The notes under the pieces were generated by a model. It was not told where the DNA came from and made no database searches. It worked only from the letters and a program-made list of their open reading frames with translations. DNA of 64,000 nucleotides, taken from the NCBI RefSeq assembly GCF_014279995.1, contig NZ_CP047935.1, forward strand, positions 3,059,494 to 3,123,493, given 5' to 3'. Position numbers and translations under genes: made by a program. Below, in pieces: positions 47,867-56,044 of the stretch (positions are counted from its first letter, which is position 1; each line of letters opens with the position of its first letter). This stretch comes from Synechococcus sp. BIOS-E4-1 (GTDB taxonomy: Bacteria > Cyanobacteriota > Cyanobacteriia > PCC-6307 > Cyanobiaceae).

Positions 47867-48256
47867 TCAGGTCGCGGCAACCTTGGCGGAGTAGGTCGTG
47901 GCATCCATCAACTGCTCAAGCTGCGTCACATCGCTGGGTCGGATCACGAGCAACCAACCCTCACCATGGGGATCCTTCTGGAGTTCTTCGGGATTGGCCA
48001 GCAGAGCTTCATTGCGCTGCAGAACCTCACCACTGAGGGGGGCATACATCTCTTCAACAGCCTTGACCGACTCTACGGTGCCGAAACTGCTGCCACGGCT
48101 GAGATCAGAACCCACCTCGGGGAGATCCACAAACACGATGTCGCCGAGTTGATCCACGGCATAGGCACTCAGGCCGATACGGATCAAATCAGCTTCCTGC
48201 CAGGCGTATTCATGGCTGTCGGCGTAGCGGTAGGAGGCAGGGAAGTCAAAGGCCAT
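47867..48256 (-). CDS. gcvH: Glycine cleavage system H protein
   Basis: A 129-residue carrier protein. The lipoylated Lys lies in GTVESVKAVEEMYAPLSGEV near residue 64, and HEYAWQEADLIRIGLSAYAV and GWLLVIRPSD are typical. The lipoyl arm shuttles the aminomethyl group between P, T and L proteins. It lies between the methionine gamma-lyase-family gene and gcvP, all minus strand with short gaps. Confidence 0.97.
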   Translation of the reverse strand: MAFDFPASYRYADSHEYAWQEADLIRIGLSAYAVDQLGDIVFVDLPEVGSDLSRGSSFGTVESVKAVEEMYAPLSGEVLQRNEALLANPEELQKDPHGEGWLLVIRPSDVTQLEQLMDATTYSAKVAAT

Positions 48257-48275
48257 CGGGCCGCACCAGCGTCTC

Positions 48276-49553
48276 TCAGTCAGTGTGCGCCAGATTCAGA
48301 TGTCCCGCCGCAGCCAGGGCTTGCAGCGCCTGGATCAGAGCCAGCTCGACATGGGCGTGATGGGTGCCTCCCTGAACGTAGAGATTGAACGGCTCCCGCA
48401 ATGGCGCGTCAGCGGAGAACTCACTGGTGCTGCCATCGATAAAGGTGCCACCAGCCATCACCAGATCACTGGCATAGCCGGGCATCGATGCCGGCACTGG
48501 ATCGAGGTAGGAGCCCACCGGGGAACAGGCCTGAAAGGCGCGGCAGATCAGCTTGAGGGCCTCAGGATTCCCCAGCTGTACAGCCTGGATCAGGTCACTG
48601 CGCGACGCGCCGGCAACGGGCTGCACGGGAAACCCCAGATCAGCGAACACACCGGCCACCAGATCAGCGCCGATCAAGGCTTCGGCCACCATCTGGGGAG
48701 CCAGAAACAGACCCTGCAGTAACAATCGATGCAGGTCAAAACCAGTCCCCCCTTCACTGCCGATCCCTGGTGCGGTGAGACGGCAGCAGGCTTGTTCCAC
48801 CAGATCGGCGCGTCCGGCGACGTAACCACCGGCGGGCGCGATCGTTCCGCCCAGGTTTTTGATCAATGAACCTGCGACCAGATCCGCACCCACCTCTGGT
48901 GGCTCCTGGGCCTCAACCAGTTCTCCGTAGCAGTTGTCCACGAAGCACACGCAGTCGGGCTGCCGTTCGTGGATGCGGGCACAGAGCCGACCAATGGTCT
49001 GCACGCTGAGCGATGGGCGCCAGCTGTAACCACAACTGCGCTGGATCAGGATCAGGCGAAGGGGTCGCGCCAGGGCCTGATCCAGGGCCTTCCCATCCAC
49101 AGCCCCGGCTTCGTTGAGCTTCAGCTCTTCGTAGTCGATACCGAAATCCTTGAGGGATCCTTGCCCCTCTCCACGAAGACCGATGACCTCTTCGAGCGTG
49201 TCGTAAGGACGCCCGGTGATGGACAGCAAGCGATCGCCTGGCCGCAGCACTCCGAACAAGGCTGCAGCGATGGCGTGAGTACCGCTCACGAACTGAAGTC
49301 GCACAGCCGCTGCTTCCGCGCCGAGCACCCGAGCGAAGACCCGGTCGATCACCTCCCGGCCCTGGTCACCGTGCCCATAACCGCTGACGGAGGCGAAATG
49401 CTGAGTCCCAACCCGTTCAGCCTTAAAGGCCGCCAGAACCTTTTGCAGTCGATCAGCCACAGCAGCGGTGCGCTGACGGGCAAGAGGCTGCTGACGCTCT
49501 CGTACAGCAGCCACTTGCCTGCAGGCAAAGTCCTTGGCATCACTGAGATTCAT
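48276..49553 (-). CDS. Methionine gamma-lyase-family / aluminium-resistance-type PLP enzyme
   Basis: A 425-residue fold type I PLP protein: ASVSGYGHGDQGREVIDRVF, RLQFVSGTHAIAAALFGVLR, CVCFVDNCYGELVE and the probable PLP lysine in GSLIKNLGGTIAPAGGY near residue 232. The family is annotated either as aluminium resistance protein or methionine gamma-lyase family protein; the true substrate is unsettled. It precedes gcvH by 19 bp on the same strand and may share a transcript. It is divergent from the desaturase at 49716, with a 10-bp palindrome GCACCGGTGC at about 49560. Confidence 0.88.
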   Translation of the reverse strand: MNLSDAKDFACRQVAAVRERQQPLARQRTAAVADRLQKVLAAFKAERVGTQHFASVSGYGHGDQGREVIDRVFARVLGAEAAAVRLQFVSGTHAIAAALFGVLRPGDRLLSITGRPYDTLEEVIGLRGEGQGSLKDFGIDYEELKLNEAGAVDGKALDQALARPLRLILIQRSCGYSWRPSLSVQTIGRLCARIHERQPDCVCFVDNCYGELVEAQEPPEVGADLVAGSLIKNLGGTIAPAGGYVAGRADLVEQACCRLTAPGIGSEGGTGFDLHRLLLQGLFLAPQMVAEALIGADLVAGVFADLGFPVQPVAGASRSDLIQAVQLGNPEALKLICRAFQACSPVGSYLDPVPASMPGYASDLVMAGGTFIDGSTSEFSADAPLREPFNLYVQGGTHHAHVELALIQALQALAAAGHLNLAHTD

Positions 49554-49702
49554 CCCCTATGCACCGGTGCTCTCTACATAGCGATTTGAAGCCTGTGCCA
49601 CGGGAGAACCGCAAAAAGCCTGCAGTTTTCTTTTACATTCACACTCCCAACTAACTGTTTTGGTCTCGGCTGTAGCCGTTCCGACCGCGACAGAACTGGT
49701 TC

Positions 49703-49710
49703 AAGGAGAA
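49703..49710 (+). promoter_or_regulatory. Ribosome-binding site that decides the TTG start of desC
   Basis: AAGGAGAA lies with seven bases between GGAG and a TTG at 49716. No ATG is suitably placed, and the protein needs the residues after TTG, so the TTG is the likely initiation codon. Confidence 0.65.
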
Positions 49711-49715
49711 GCTTC

Positions 49716-50627
49716 TTGGTTACAACCACTCCGGCAGCCACCACTTCAAACCGCGAATTGCGTATGCGCGCAGCGGTGATGGCGCCCCGTGAACGGCTGC
49801 CGCGTAAACAGCGCAAATTCAAAGGTGGCACCACCTCCTTCATGGTGGCGATGCACGTGCTGGCCACCATTGCACTGCTGCCAAGGTTCTGGAGCATTCA
49901 GGGAGTTGTGGCCCTCGCCGTTCTCTACTGGGCCACGGTGCTCGGAGTGACACTGGGCTTGCATCGTCTTGTGGCGCACCGCAGTTTTGAAGTTCCCCGC
50001 TGGCTTGAACGGGTGCTTGTGATCATGGGCACCCTGGCCGCACAGAGCGGACCGATCGACTGGGTGGCCTTGCACCGTCACCATCACAAATTTTCTGATC
50101 AACCCAACGATCACCACGATGCAGGTCGGGGGCTGTGGTGGAGCCACAGCGAGTGGATGCTGCACGAAATCCCCGCTCTTGAACACAAAGAGCGATTCGG
50201 TGGCGACCTGCTGAAGGATCCCTTCTACGTCTGGCTTGATCGCTGGTTCCTGGTCCTGCAGATCCCGATCGGCCTGGCGCTGTACTGGTATGGCAACGCT
50301 GCTCAGGTGCATGGAGGAGGCGTTGGTCTGGTGCTGTGGGCCATTCCCTTGCGCCTGGTTGTCGTCTATCACGTCACATGGCTGGTGAACTCGGCCACCC
50401 ACGCCTTCGGCTATCGCAATTTCGACTGCCCGGATCTCTCACGCAATTGCTGGTGGGTGGCCGTTCTGTCCTTCGGAGAGGGTTGGCACAACAATCATCA
50501 CGCCCATCCAGGTAGTGCTCGCCACGGACTGCGCTGGTTCGAGTTCGACATCACTTGGATGCACATCCGGATGCTGCAGAAGCTTGGACTCACCCGACGC
50601 GTGCGTCAGGCCCGCTACCCCGGCTGA
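49716..50627 (+). CDS. desC: Acyl-lipid/acyl-CoA delta-9-type fatty acid desaturase
   Basis: A 303-residue membrane di-iron enzyme with the three His boxes HRLVAH, HRHHHKF and HNNHHAH, and hydrophobic segments between them. WWSHSEWMLHEIPAL and YHVTWLVNSATHAFG are characteristic of the DesC group, which places the first double bond in membrane lipid acyl chains. The start is a TTG with a strong ribosome-binding site. A paralogue lies at 51397-52329. The 3' end overlaps the convergent 241-residue gene by 13 bp. Confidence 0.92.
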   Translation: MVTTTPAATTSNRELRMRAAVMAPRERLPRKQRKFKGGTTSFMVAMHVLATIALLPRFWSIQGVVALAVLYWATVLGVTLGLHRLVAHRSFEVPRWLERVLVIMGTLAAQSGPIDWVALHRHHHKFSDQPNDHHDAGRGLWWSHSEWMLHEIPALEHKERFGGDLLKDPFYVWLDRWFLVLQIPIGLALYWYGNAAQVHGGGVGLVLWAIPLRLVVVYHVTWLVNSATHAFGYRNFDCPDLSRNCWWVAVLSFGEGWHNNHHAHPGSARHGLRWFEFDITWMHIRMLQKLGLTRRVRQARYPG

Positions 50628-51340
50628 GCAACCGTTCGCAATTCGGCCAGAAATGCCTCAGCGCTCTGCCCCTTGCTGCCTTCGAGAGCCAGATGCGTGG
50701 CATGAAGATCGAGGAACTCACCATCGAGCTCCTCGGCGCTGTATTCCCTGAGGCCTGCCATCACTTCGGCAAAACGCTCGCGGCGTTGGTTTTTGGTGAC
50801 CGGATAGGCCTCCATCACCTGATCGCGACACTGTCGCCAGGCCCGCCCACGGCAAAGACTGTCGGCGATCGCCGCACTCAGGGCAGCTGCTTCCGTTTGA
50901 TCAATCCGCCAATCGAAACCTGGCGGCAAGGGGCCTAAGCCCACAAAGATTTCCAGCAGCTCACCGGCACCGAGGGGCTCACCATGGGCTGCGAGCAGGG
51001 GCACGGAACTGTCGCTCAACACCCGCAACAGATCGGGGTGAACTTCCGCCAGCTGATCTCGGATCGGATCCAGGCCCTGATGCAGCACTGCATTCGCCTG
51101 GCCGAGTGCGAGAAAAACCTCCGGCCCCGGAGACGAGAGCTTGCCGTTGCGGAGATTGGAGATCTGGGAGTTATGCACACGACCGAGGTCCAGAGCATCG
51201 GCCAGGGCGGGCAATACCTTGTGGGACCAGCCGTTGCGCTCATGCCACACATGAATGAGGTGAGCCATCGCCTGGCGCCCTTCTTCAAGGCGCTGGCGGT
51301 AACCCTTGGTCACATGATCAGAACCACTTGCCTTATCCAT
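50615..51340 (-). CDS. Possible helix-turn-helix protein between the two desaturase genes
   Basis: A 241-residue protein of uncertain family. The N-terminal 100 residues (MAHLIHVWHERNGWSHKVLP, ALADALDLGRVHNSQISNLR, NGKLSSPGPEVFLALGQAN) read like an XRE-type helix-turn-helix, with the recognition-helix pattern HNSQISNLRNGK. The rest (LPPGFDWRIDQTEAAALSAA, RRERFAEVMAGLREYSAEEL) is helical and unassigned. It is divergent from the second desaturase, with 56 bp between the starts holding a 10-bp palindrome 5 bp from its own ATG, as expected for autoregulation. An ATG at 51265 is an alternative start. Control of desaturation is inferred from position. Confidence 0.65.
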   Translation of the reverse strand: MDKASGSDHVTKGYRQRLEEGRQAMAHLIHVWHERNGWSHKVLPALADALDLGRVHNSQISNLRNGKLSSPGPEVFLALGQANAVLHQGLDPIRDQLAEVHPDLLRVLSDSSVPLLAAHGEPLGAGELLEIFVGLGPLPPGFDWRIDQTEAAALSAAIADSLCRGRAWRQCRDQVMEAYPVTKNQRRERFAEVMAGLREYSAEELDGEFLDLHATHLALEGSKGQSAEAFLAELRTVAQPG

Positions 51341-51343
51341 TGG

Positions 51344-51370
51344 TTGATACGTATCCGTATCGCGTATAGT
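51344..51370 (+). promoter_or_regulatory. Candidate promoter and operator of the second desaturase
   Basis: TTGATA (51344-51349) and TATAGT (51365-51370) could be -35 and -10 elements, though the 15-bp spacer is short. Within the spacer region lies the 10-bp palindrome GATACGTATC (51346-51355), followed at once by CGTATCGCG, giving a second half site. It sits between the divergent starts of a putative helix-turn-helix gene and a desaturase. Confidence 0.45.
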
Positions 51371-51396
51371 GTGCAGAGATCAACCGGGATCAAGTC

Positions 51397-52329
51397 ATGG
51401 CACCAAGCGCGATTAGAACGCCTTCGCCACCCAGTCGGAAACCAGTTTCGCATCGTGGCCCCAGGCTGGCAATCAAGCCCTACCGGCGCCCCAAGAGCAA
51501 GACGCGCATCGCTCCCAAGAGCGAAAAAAGCTGGGTAACGATCGGATTCATGATCGTGATCCATGTCCTGGGACTGCTGGCACTCGCTCCTGCCTTCTGG
51601 AGCTGGGAAGCCGTCACCAGCCTGCTGGTGCTGTATTGGGTCACCGCCTGCCTTGGCGTCACCATCGGCTATCACAGGCTGCTCTCACACCGCTCGTTCC
51701 GAGTGCCGCTCTGGCTGGAGCATTTCTTTGCCACCTGCGGCGCCCTGAGCTGCCAGCACGGACCAATCGACTGGGCCGGACTGCACAGGCATCACCACAA
51801 GTATTCCGATACGGATGCGGATCACCACAACAGCAACAAGGGCTTCTGGTGGAGCCACATGGGCTGGATGTTCAATGCGATTCCAGCGATGCAGGAGGTG
51901 CCCCGCATGACCGGTGATCTGGCCAAGGACCCCTACTACCGCTGGCTGAACAACTGGTTCCTGGTTCTGCAGCTTCCGCTGGCCGGCCTGCTGTTCTGGA
52001 TCGGCACTGCGACCGGTGCAGGCGGCTGGGCCCTGGTGCTCTGGGGGATTCCTCTGCGCCTGGTGCTCGTCTACCACGTCACCTGGCTGGTGAATTCCGC
52101 CACCCACTGCTGGGGCACCGTGGCCTTTGAGAGCGGCGACGATTCGCGCAATAACAAATGGGTGGCCGCCGTCACCTTCGGCGAGGGCTGGCATAACAAT
52201 CACCACGCCTTCCCGCATTCGGCGCGTCATGGCCTGCAGCCCGGACAAATCGATCTCACCTGGGAGCACATCCGTCTGATGCGTGCTCTGGGCCTGGCCA
52301 CCAAAGTGCGACTGCCCGTGAAGTCGTAA
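51397..52329 (+). CDS. Acyl-lipid/acyl-CoA delta-9-type fatty acid desaturase, second copy
   Basis: A 310-residue paralogue of the desaturase at 49716. The His boxes HRLLSH, HRHHHKY and HNNHHAF are intact, and FWWSHMGWMFNAIPAMQ and YHVTWLVNSATHCWG align with the first copy. The basic, Pro-rich N-terminus (about 45 residues) differs from the paralogue. The two copies may act on different lipids, positions or temperatures, which sequence alone cannot decide. Confidence 0.92.
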   Translation: MAPSAIRTPSPPSRKPVSHRGPRLAIKPYRRPKSKTRIAPKSEKSWVTIGFMIVIHVLGLLALAPAFWSWEAVTSLLVLYWVTACLGVTIGYHRLLSHRSFRVPLWLEHFFATCGALSCQHGPIDWAGLHRHHHKYSDTDADHHNSNKGFWWSHMGWMFNAIPAMQEVPRMTGDLAKDPYYRWLNNWFLVLQLPLAGLLFWIGTATGAGGWALVLWGIPLRLVLVYHVTWLVNSATHCWGTVAFESGDDSRNNKWVAAVTFGEGWHNNHHAFPHSARHGLQPGQIDLTWEHIRLMRALGLATKVRLPVKS

Positions 52330-52371
52330 AGTTATCCATCGCTAATCCGTCGTCGTCAGGATCCTTCTCCC

Positions 52372-52830
52372 ATGGCCAAGCGCGTACAAGTCGTTCTGAA
52401 TGAGGACGTCCTCAGCCTCGGCCGGGACGGAGATCTGGTGGAAGTTGCCCCTGGCTATGCCCGCAACTTCCTGTTGCCCTGCGGCAAAGCTGTGCCTGTG
52501 ACCCCTGCCGTGATGAAGCAGGTGGAGCATCGTCGCGCCAAGGAAGCCGAGCGCCAGGCCGCTCTCAAGGAGGAAGCCGTCGCCTTCCGCACCGCACTCG
52601 ACACCATCGGTCGCTTCACGGTGAAGAAGCAAACGGGAGAGGACGACGTGCTGTTCGGCACCGTCACCAATGGTGATGTGGCCGAGGTGATTGAAGAGGC
52701 CACCAAGAAAGAAGTAGATCGCCGTGACATCACCGTGCCCGACATCCATCGGACAGGAAACTACAAGGTTCAGGTCAAGCTGCACAGCGAAGTGACCGCT
52801 GAAATCAACCTGGAAGTGGTCAGCTACTGA
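52372..52830 (+). CDS. rplI: 50S ribosomal protein L9
   Basis: A 152-residue protein: [36 protein letters not shown], then a long charged helix and the C-terminal domain [20 protein letters not shown]. It binds domain V of 23S rRNA. It is followed by dnaB, the order rplI-dnaB being common in bacteria. Confidence 0.97.
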   Translation: MAKRVQVVLNEDVLSLGRDGDLVEVAPGYARNFLLPCGKAVPVTPAVMKQVEHRRAKEAERQAALKEEAVAFRTALDTIGRFTVKKQTGEDDVLFGTVTNGDVAEVIEEATKKEVDRRDITVPDIHRTGNYKVQVKLHSEVTAEINLEVVSY

Positions 52831-52905
52831 ACACGGATCAAAAATGACTCTGATGTCACCGACAAGGTGCGTCAGAGTGATTATTCCTTCTGAGCGGCTG
52901 CCGCC

Positions 52906-54324
52906 ATGGTGAGCGTTCCCTTGTCAGAGTCCGGTGGCGAGTCCACCGAGGGGGAGCGCCGCGGTTTCGGCAAAGGTCGCAGGCGTGAAGAGCCCAGCTT
53001 CGAGGCTCTGCCCGATTCGATCCCGCCGCAAAACCTGGAGGCGGAAGAAGCGGTTCTGGGCGGCATCCTGCTCGACCCGGATGCCATCGGTCGCGTGGCC
53101 GACGTGCTGCAACCGGAAGCGTTTTATCTCAATGCCCATCGCGAGATCTTCCGCACTGCGGTGATGCTCCATAGCCAGGGCAAACCCACCGATCTCACCG
53201 CAATGACCGCCTGGCTGGCGGACACCGGTGCACTCGAGAAGGTTGGAGGCAGCAGCAGGCTGGTGGAGCTTGTGGATCGCGTGGCCTCCACCGCCTCGAT
53301 CGAGCAGGTGGCACGCCTGGTGATGGATAAGTATCTGCGCCGGCAACTGATCCGCTCAGGCAACGAAGTGATCCAGCTGGGCTTCGATCAGGGTCTGCCT
53401 ATGGAGCAGGTGCTCGACAAGGCCGAGCAGACCATCTTCGCCATCAGTCAGGAAAAACCATCGCAGGGTTTGACGCCCACCGCCGAGATTCTCACCAGCA
53501 CCTTCAACGAAATCGAAAGCCGCTCGCTAGGCACCTCGGTGGCAGGCATTCCGGTGAATTTCTACGACCTGGACGCCATGACCCAGGGCCTGCAGCGCAG
53601 TGATCTGATCATCGTGGCCGGACGCCCGGCCATGGGCAAAACATCGATCGTGCTCAATCTGGCCAAGAACGTGGCTCAGTTGCATGACCTGCCGGTGTGT
53701 GTGTTCTCACTGGAGATGAGCAAGGAGCAACTCACCTATCGGCTGCTCTCGATGGAAGTGGGCATCGAAGCGGGCCGGCTGCGCACAGGCCGTCTCCAAC
53801 AGGAGGAGTGGCCGCTGCTTGGCCAGGGCATCAACACCCTGGGCCAGCTGCCGATCTACATCGACGACAAGCCCAACTCGGGCGTGCTGGAGATGCGTTC
53901 GCTCTGCAGGCGACTGATGGCCGAACAGGGCAAGGAACTCGGTCTGATCGTGATCGACTACCTGCAGCTGATGGAAGGATCCAGTCCTGACAACCGAGTG
54001 CAGGAAATTTCAAGAATCACAAGAGCTCTCAAAGGGATGGCCCGTGAACTGAACGTGCCGGTGATCGCCTTGTCCCAGCTCAGCCGTGGCGTGGAATCGC
54101 GAACCAACAAACGACCGATGCTCAGTGACCTGCGCGAATCGGGCTCGATTGAACAGGACGCCGATCTGGTGCTGATGATCTACCGCGACGAGTACTACAA
54201 CCCGGAAACTCCCGATCGGGGAATCACAGAAGTGATCGTGACCAAGCACCGCAACGGCCCGGTGGGCACGGTGAAGCTGCTGTTCGAGCCACAGTTCACC
54301 CGCTTCCGCAACCTCGCCGCCTAA
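52906..54324 (+). CDS. dnaB: Replicative DNA helicase DnaB
   Basis: A 472-residue protein. The N-terminal domain (about 35-140) has PPQNLEAEEAVLGGILLDPD. The RecA-like domain has SDLIIVAGRPAMGKTSI (Walker A near 240), VFSLEMSKEQLTYRLLSMEV, LIVIDYLQLMEG and LSQLSRGVESRTNKRPMLSD, ending with KHRNGPVGTVKLLFEPQFTR. No intein is inserted. It unwinds DNA at the replication fork. A short Arg/Gly-rich N-terminal extension precedes the conserved part. Confidence 0.97.
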   Translation: MVSVPLSESGGESTEGERRGFGKGRRREEPSFEALPDSIPPQNLEAEEAVLGGILLDPDAIGRVADVLQPEAFYLNAHREIFRTAVMLHSQGKPTDLTAMTAWLADTGALEKVGGSSRLVELVDRVASTASIEQVARLVMDKYLRRQLIRSGNEVIQLGFDQGLPMEQVLDKAEQTIFAISQEKPSQGLTPTAEILTSTFNEIESRSLGTSVAGIPVNFYDLDAMTQGLQRSDLIIVAGRPAMGKTSIVLNLAKNVAQLHDLPVCVFSLEMSKEQLTYRLLSMEVGIEAGRLRTGRLQQEEWPLLGQGINTLGQLPIYIDDKPNSGVLEMRSLCRRLMAEQGKELGLIVIDYLQLMEGSSPDNRVQEISRITRALKGMARELNVPVIALSQLSRGVESRTNKRPMLSDLRESGSIEQDADLVLMIYRDEYYNPETPDRGITEVIVTKHRNGPVGTVKLLFEPQFTRFRNLAA

Positions 54325-54332
54325 ACCTCAGC

Positions 54333-54575
54333 ATGTGGATTGGGCGCATCCTTCTGCTTGGTGTTGGCTCGTCGTACATCGCACGCTGGATCCTGAGTCC
54401 TCAACGGCATCGCAGCTATGTGGCCGCTTGTCTCAAGGCATTGCACAAGACAAGCCGTTGGCTGCCGCGCGGTCGGCACACAGTTCGACGCCTCGGTCGA
54501 CGAACCTTCCGCGCCACGCTCAAAGCCTCCAGCAGGAGATCAATGCAATCAGCACAGAGCCTGAGTGCGCGTTGA
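54333..54575 (+). CDS. Possible small basic protein downstream of dnaB
   Basis: An 80-residue ORF, MWIGRILLLGVGSSYIARWI and then a very Arg/Lys-rich tail. One hydrophobic N-terminal segment plus positive charge could make a small membrane-anchored protein. There is no strong ribosome-binding site and no family is recognised. It starts 8 bp after dnaB and overlaps the first codons of the AraC-like gene. It may be spurious. Confidence 0.3.
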   Translation: MWIGRILLLGVGSSYIARWILSPQRHRSYVAACLKALHKTSRWLPRGRHTVRRLGRRTFRATLKASSRRSMQSAQSLSAR

Positions 54576-55584
54576 GGGTGCAACCGCGATCAAGCACTCC
54601 GACAAAAGCTCGTTGAAGCAGCTGGATGCACGGTTTCAGACGTGTGCAGAACTGCAAGATCTGTTTCACCCACTCTCCCCCGATCTGGTCGCCGTTCAGC
54701 TCAGCCAGGGTCCTCTGCATGGGCGAGTACGCGTTTTTGTGCTGGGGAGCTACCGCTTCAACGTGCTCGAAACCAACTAGAACCTGTTTCTCAGCGGGAC
54801 GCGGCGGCCCAAGCCCTGCACGCTGGCCATTCCATTGACGGACGCCATAGCGGATCAGCCGTACCGCGCCCAGGGAATTCCCATGCCTTGGCCAGGCTTG
54901 ATGGGCTACAAACGAACGCTGAGCGATTTCGATCTCAGCGTGCCTGCCCAGGCAACACTGGCAACTTTGGTGATCGGCAAGGAAGCCTTGCTGGAACGCC
55001 ATGCACAGCATGGAGGTGGACCGCTGATGCTGAAGCGCTGGGAGGGCACCAATCAGCTGGAAGTGCAGGTGGAACTGCGACGCCGCCTGCAGCAGCAACT
55101 CAACGATCTGGTGGAACGAGATCAGGACACCTGGAAACCCGAAGAACCCGATCAGCTGATCGACACTGTGATTGGCTGCTTTGAAGCGCAAAACAGCCAA
55201 ACCATGCACATCGCCACACGGGAGGATCGCCATCAAGCCGCGATCGAGTTGCTGCACTGGTGTGCCAACAACACAAGCAAGTCGCTGTCCATGAATGCGC
55301 TCTCAGCCGAGCTGAATCAATCTCGGACATCACTGTTTAAAGGAGCCAGGAAACACTTCGCCTGCACCCCTCTTGAGCTGCAACGATCGATCCGCATGGA
55401 CAGGATTGGCCAACTACTGCTCAATCCAAGCCGACGCCGTGAGCTGGGGCTGAATGGCGTCGGAGCGATCGCATCGGCCGTGGGATTTACCAGCCGCAGC
55501 CACTTTGCACGGCGATACCAGCAGCAGTACGGCGAACCCCCACAAGCCACCCTGAACCGCAGCCGCGATGCGACGGACACCTGA
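54565..55584 (+). pseudogene. AraC-family transcriptional regulator interrupted by an in-frame amber codon
   Basis: One frame runs from a GTG at 54565 to 55584 with a single TAG at 54778-54780. Before it are CAELQDLFHPLSPDLVAVQL and VRVFVLGSYRFNVLETN. After it the frame continues without shift as NLFLSGTRRPKPCTLAIPLT, PWPGLMGYKRTLSDFDLSVP and a C-terminal AraC helix-turn-helix pair (SMNALSAELNQSRTSLFKGA, GAIASAVGFTSRSHFARRYQ). The sequence on both sides looks like coding DNA. Either the gene is inactivated, or the downstream part (from about 54835) is made alone as a DNA-binding fragment, or the base is an error. Regulated genes are unknown. Confidence 0.78.
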
Positions 55585-55690
55585 ACGATCAGGGATTGAA
55601 AAAAATCCCGCACTTTTGGGATCACGTTGCCCTTGGGATTGATGGGTTTTCTCCCAGAATTTGCTGAGACTTTCCTGAGTTGCTCCAGAC

Positions 55691-56026
55691 GTGACCGACA
55701 CCACGCCTTCTGAAGCACCTGATGCCGTCGAAAGCTCAATCACATTGACGAACCAATCAATGTCGAACAAGCAGAAGACATCGACATTGGAACAAGAATC
55801 AAAATTTTTTGCGGACGCAACTACAACAACCAAATTTATTAGAGCAGACATTTCGACGCTTCCCAAAGATCAATCCAATTTCTGTTTTGAGTCAAAATTA
55901 ATTCACGCCAATATTTCTATAGCCAAAACGTTTGTTGATACTACACGCAAACCATATCCCGCTGACTGGGCAACATTCTTTTCAACAAATCCAGGCAATC
56001 CGCCACTTTGCCTGTTGAAGAAATAA
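55691..56026 (+). CDS. Hypothetical small AT-rich ORF upstream of the giant gene
   Basis: A 111-residue ORF beginning with a GTG (MTDTTPSEAPDAVESSITLT); an ATG at 55760 would give 88 residues. The second half (FFADATTTTKFIRADIS, YPADWATFFSTNPGNPPL) is encoded by DNA much richer in A+T than its neighbours. No family or export signal is recognised. It ends 18 bp before the start of the giant repeat gene. If it is not real, 55585-56044 is a 460-bp non-coding stretch with a weak hairpin (GGGATT/AATCCC, 55592-55609). Confidence 0.4.
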   Translation: MTDTTPSEAPDAVESSITLTNQSMSNKQKTSTLEQESKFFADATTTTKFIRADISTLPKDQSNFCFESKLIHANISIAKTFVDTTRKPYPADWATFFSTNPGNPPLCLLKK

Positions 56027-56044
56027 AGCGAGAGAATAGATGCC

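Noticed and set aside
49554-49715. Glycine riboswitch ahead of the glycine-cleavage genes
   Set aside because: I looked for paired aptamer features in this 162-bp region and saw none. The first gene downstream on that strand is also not a gcv gene.
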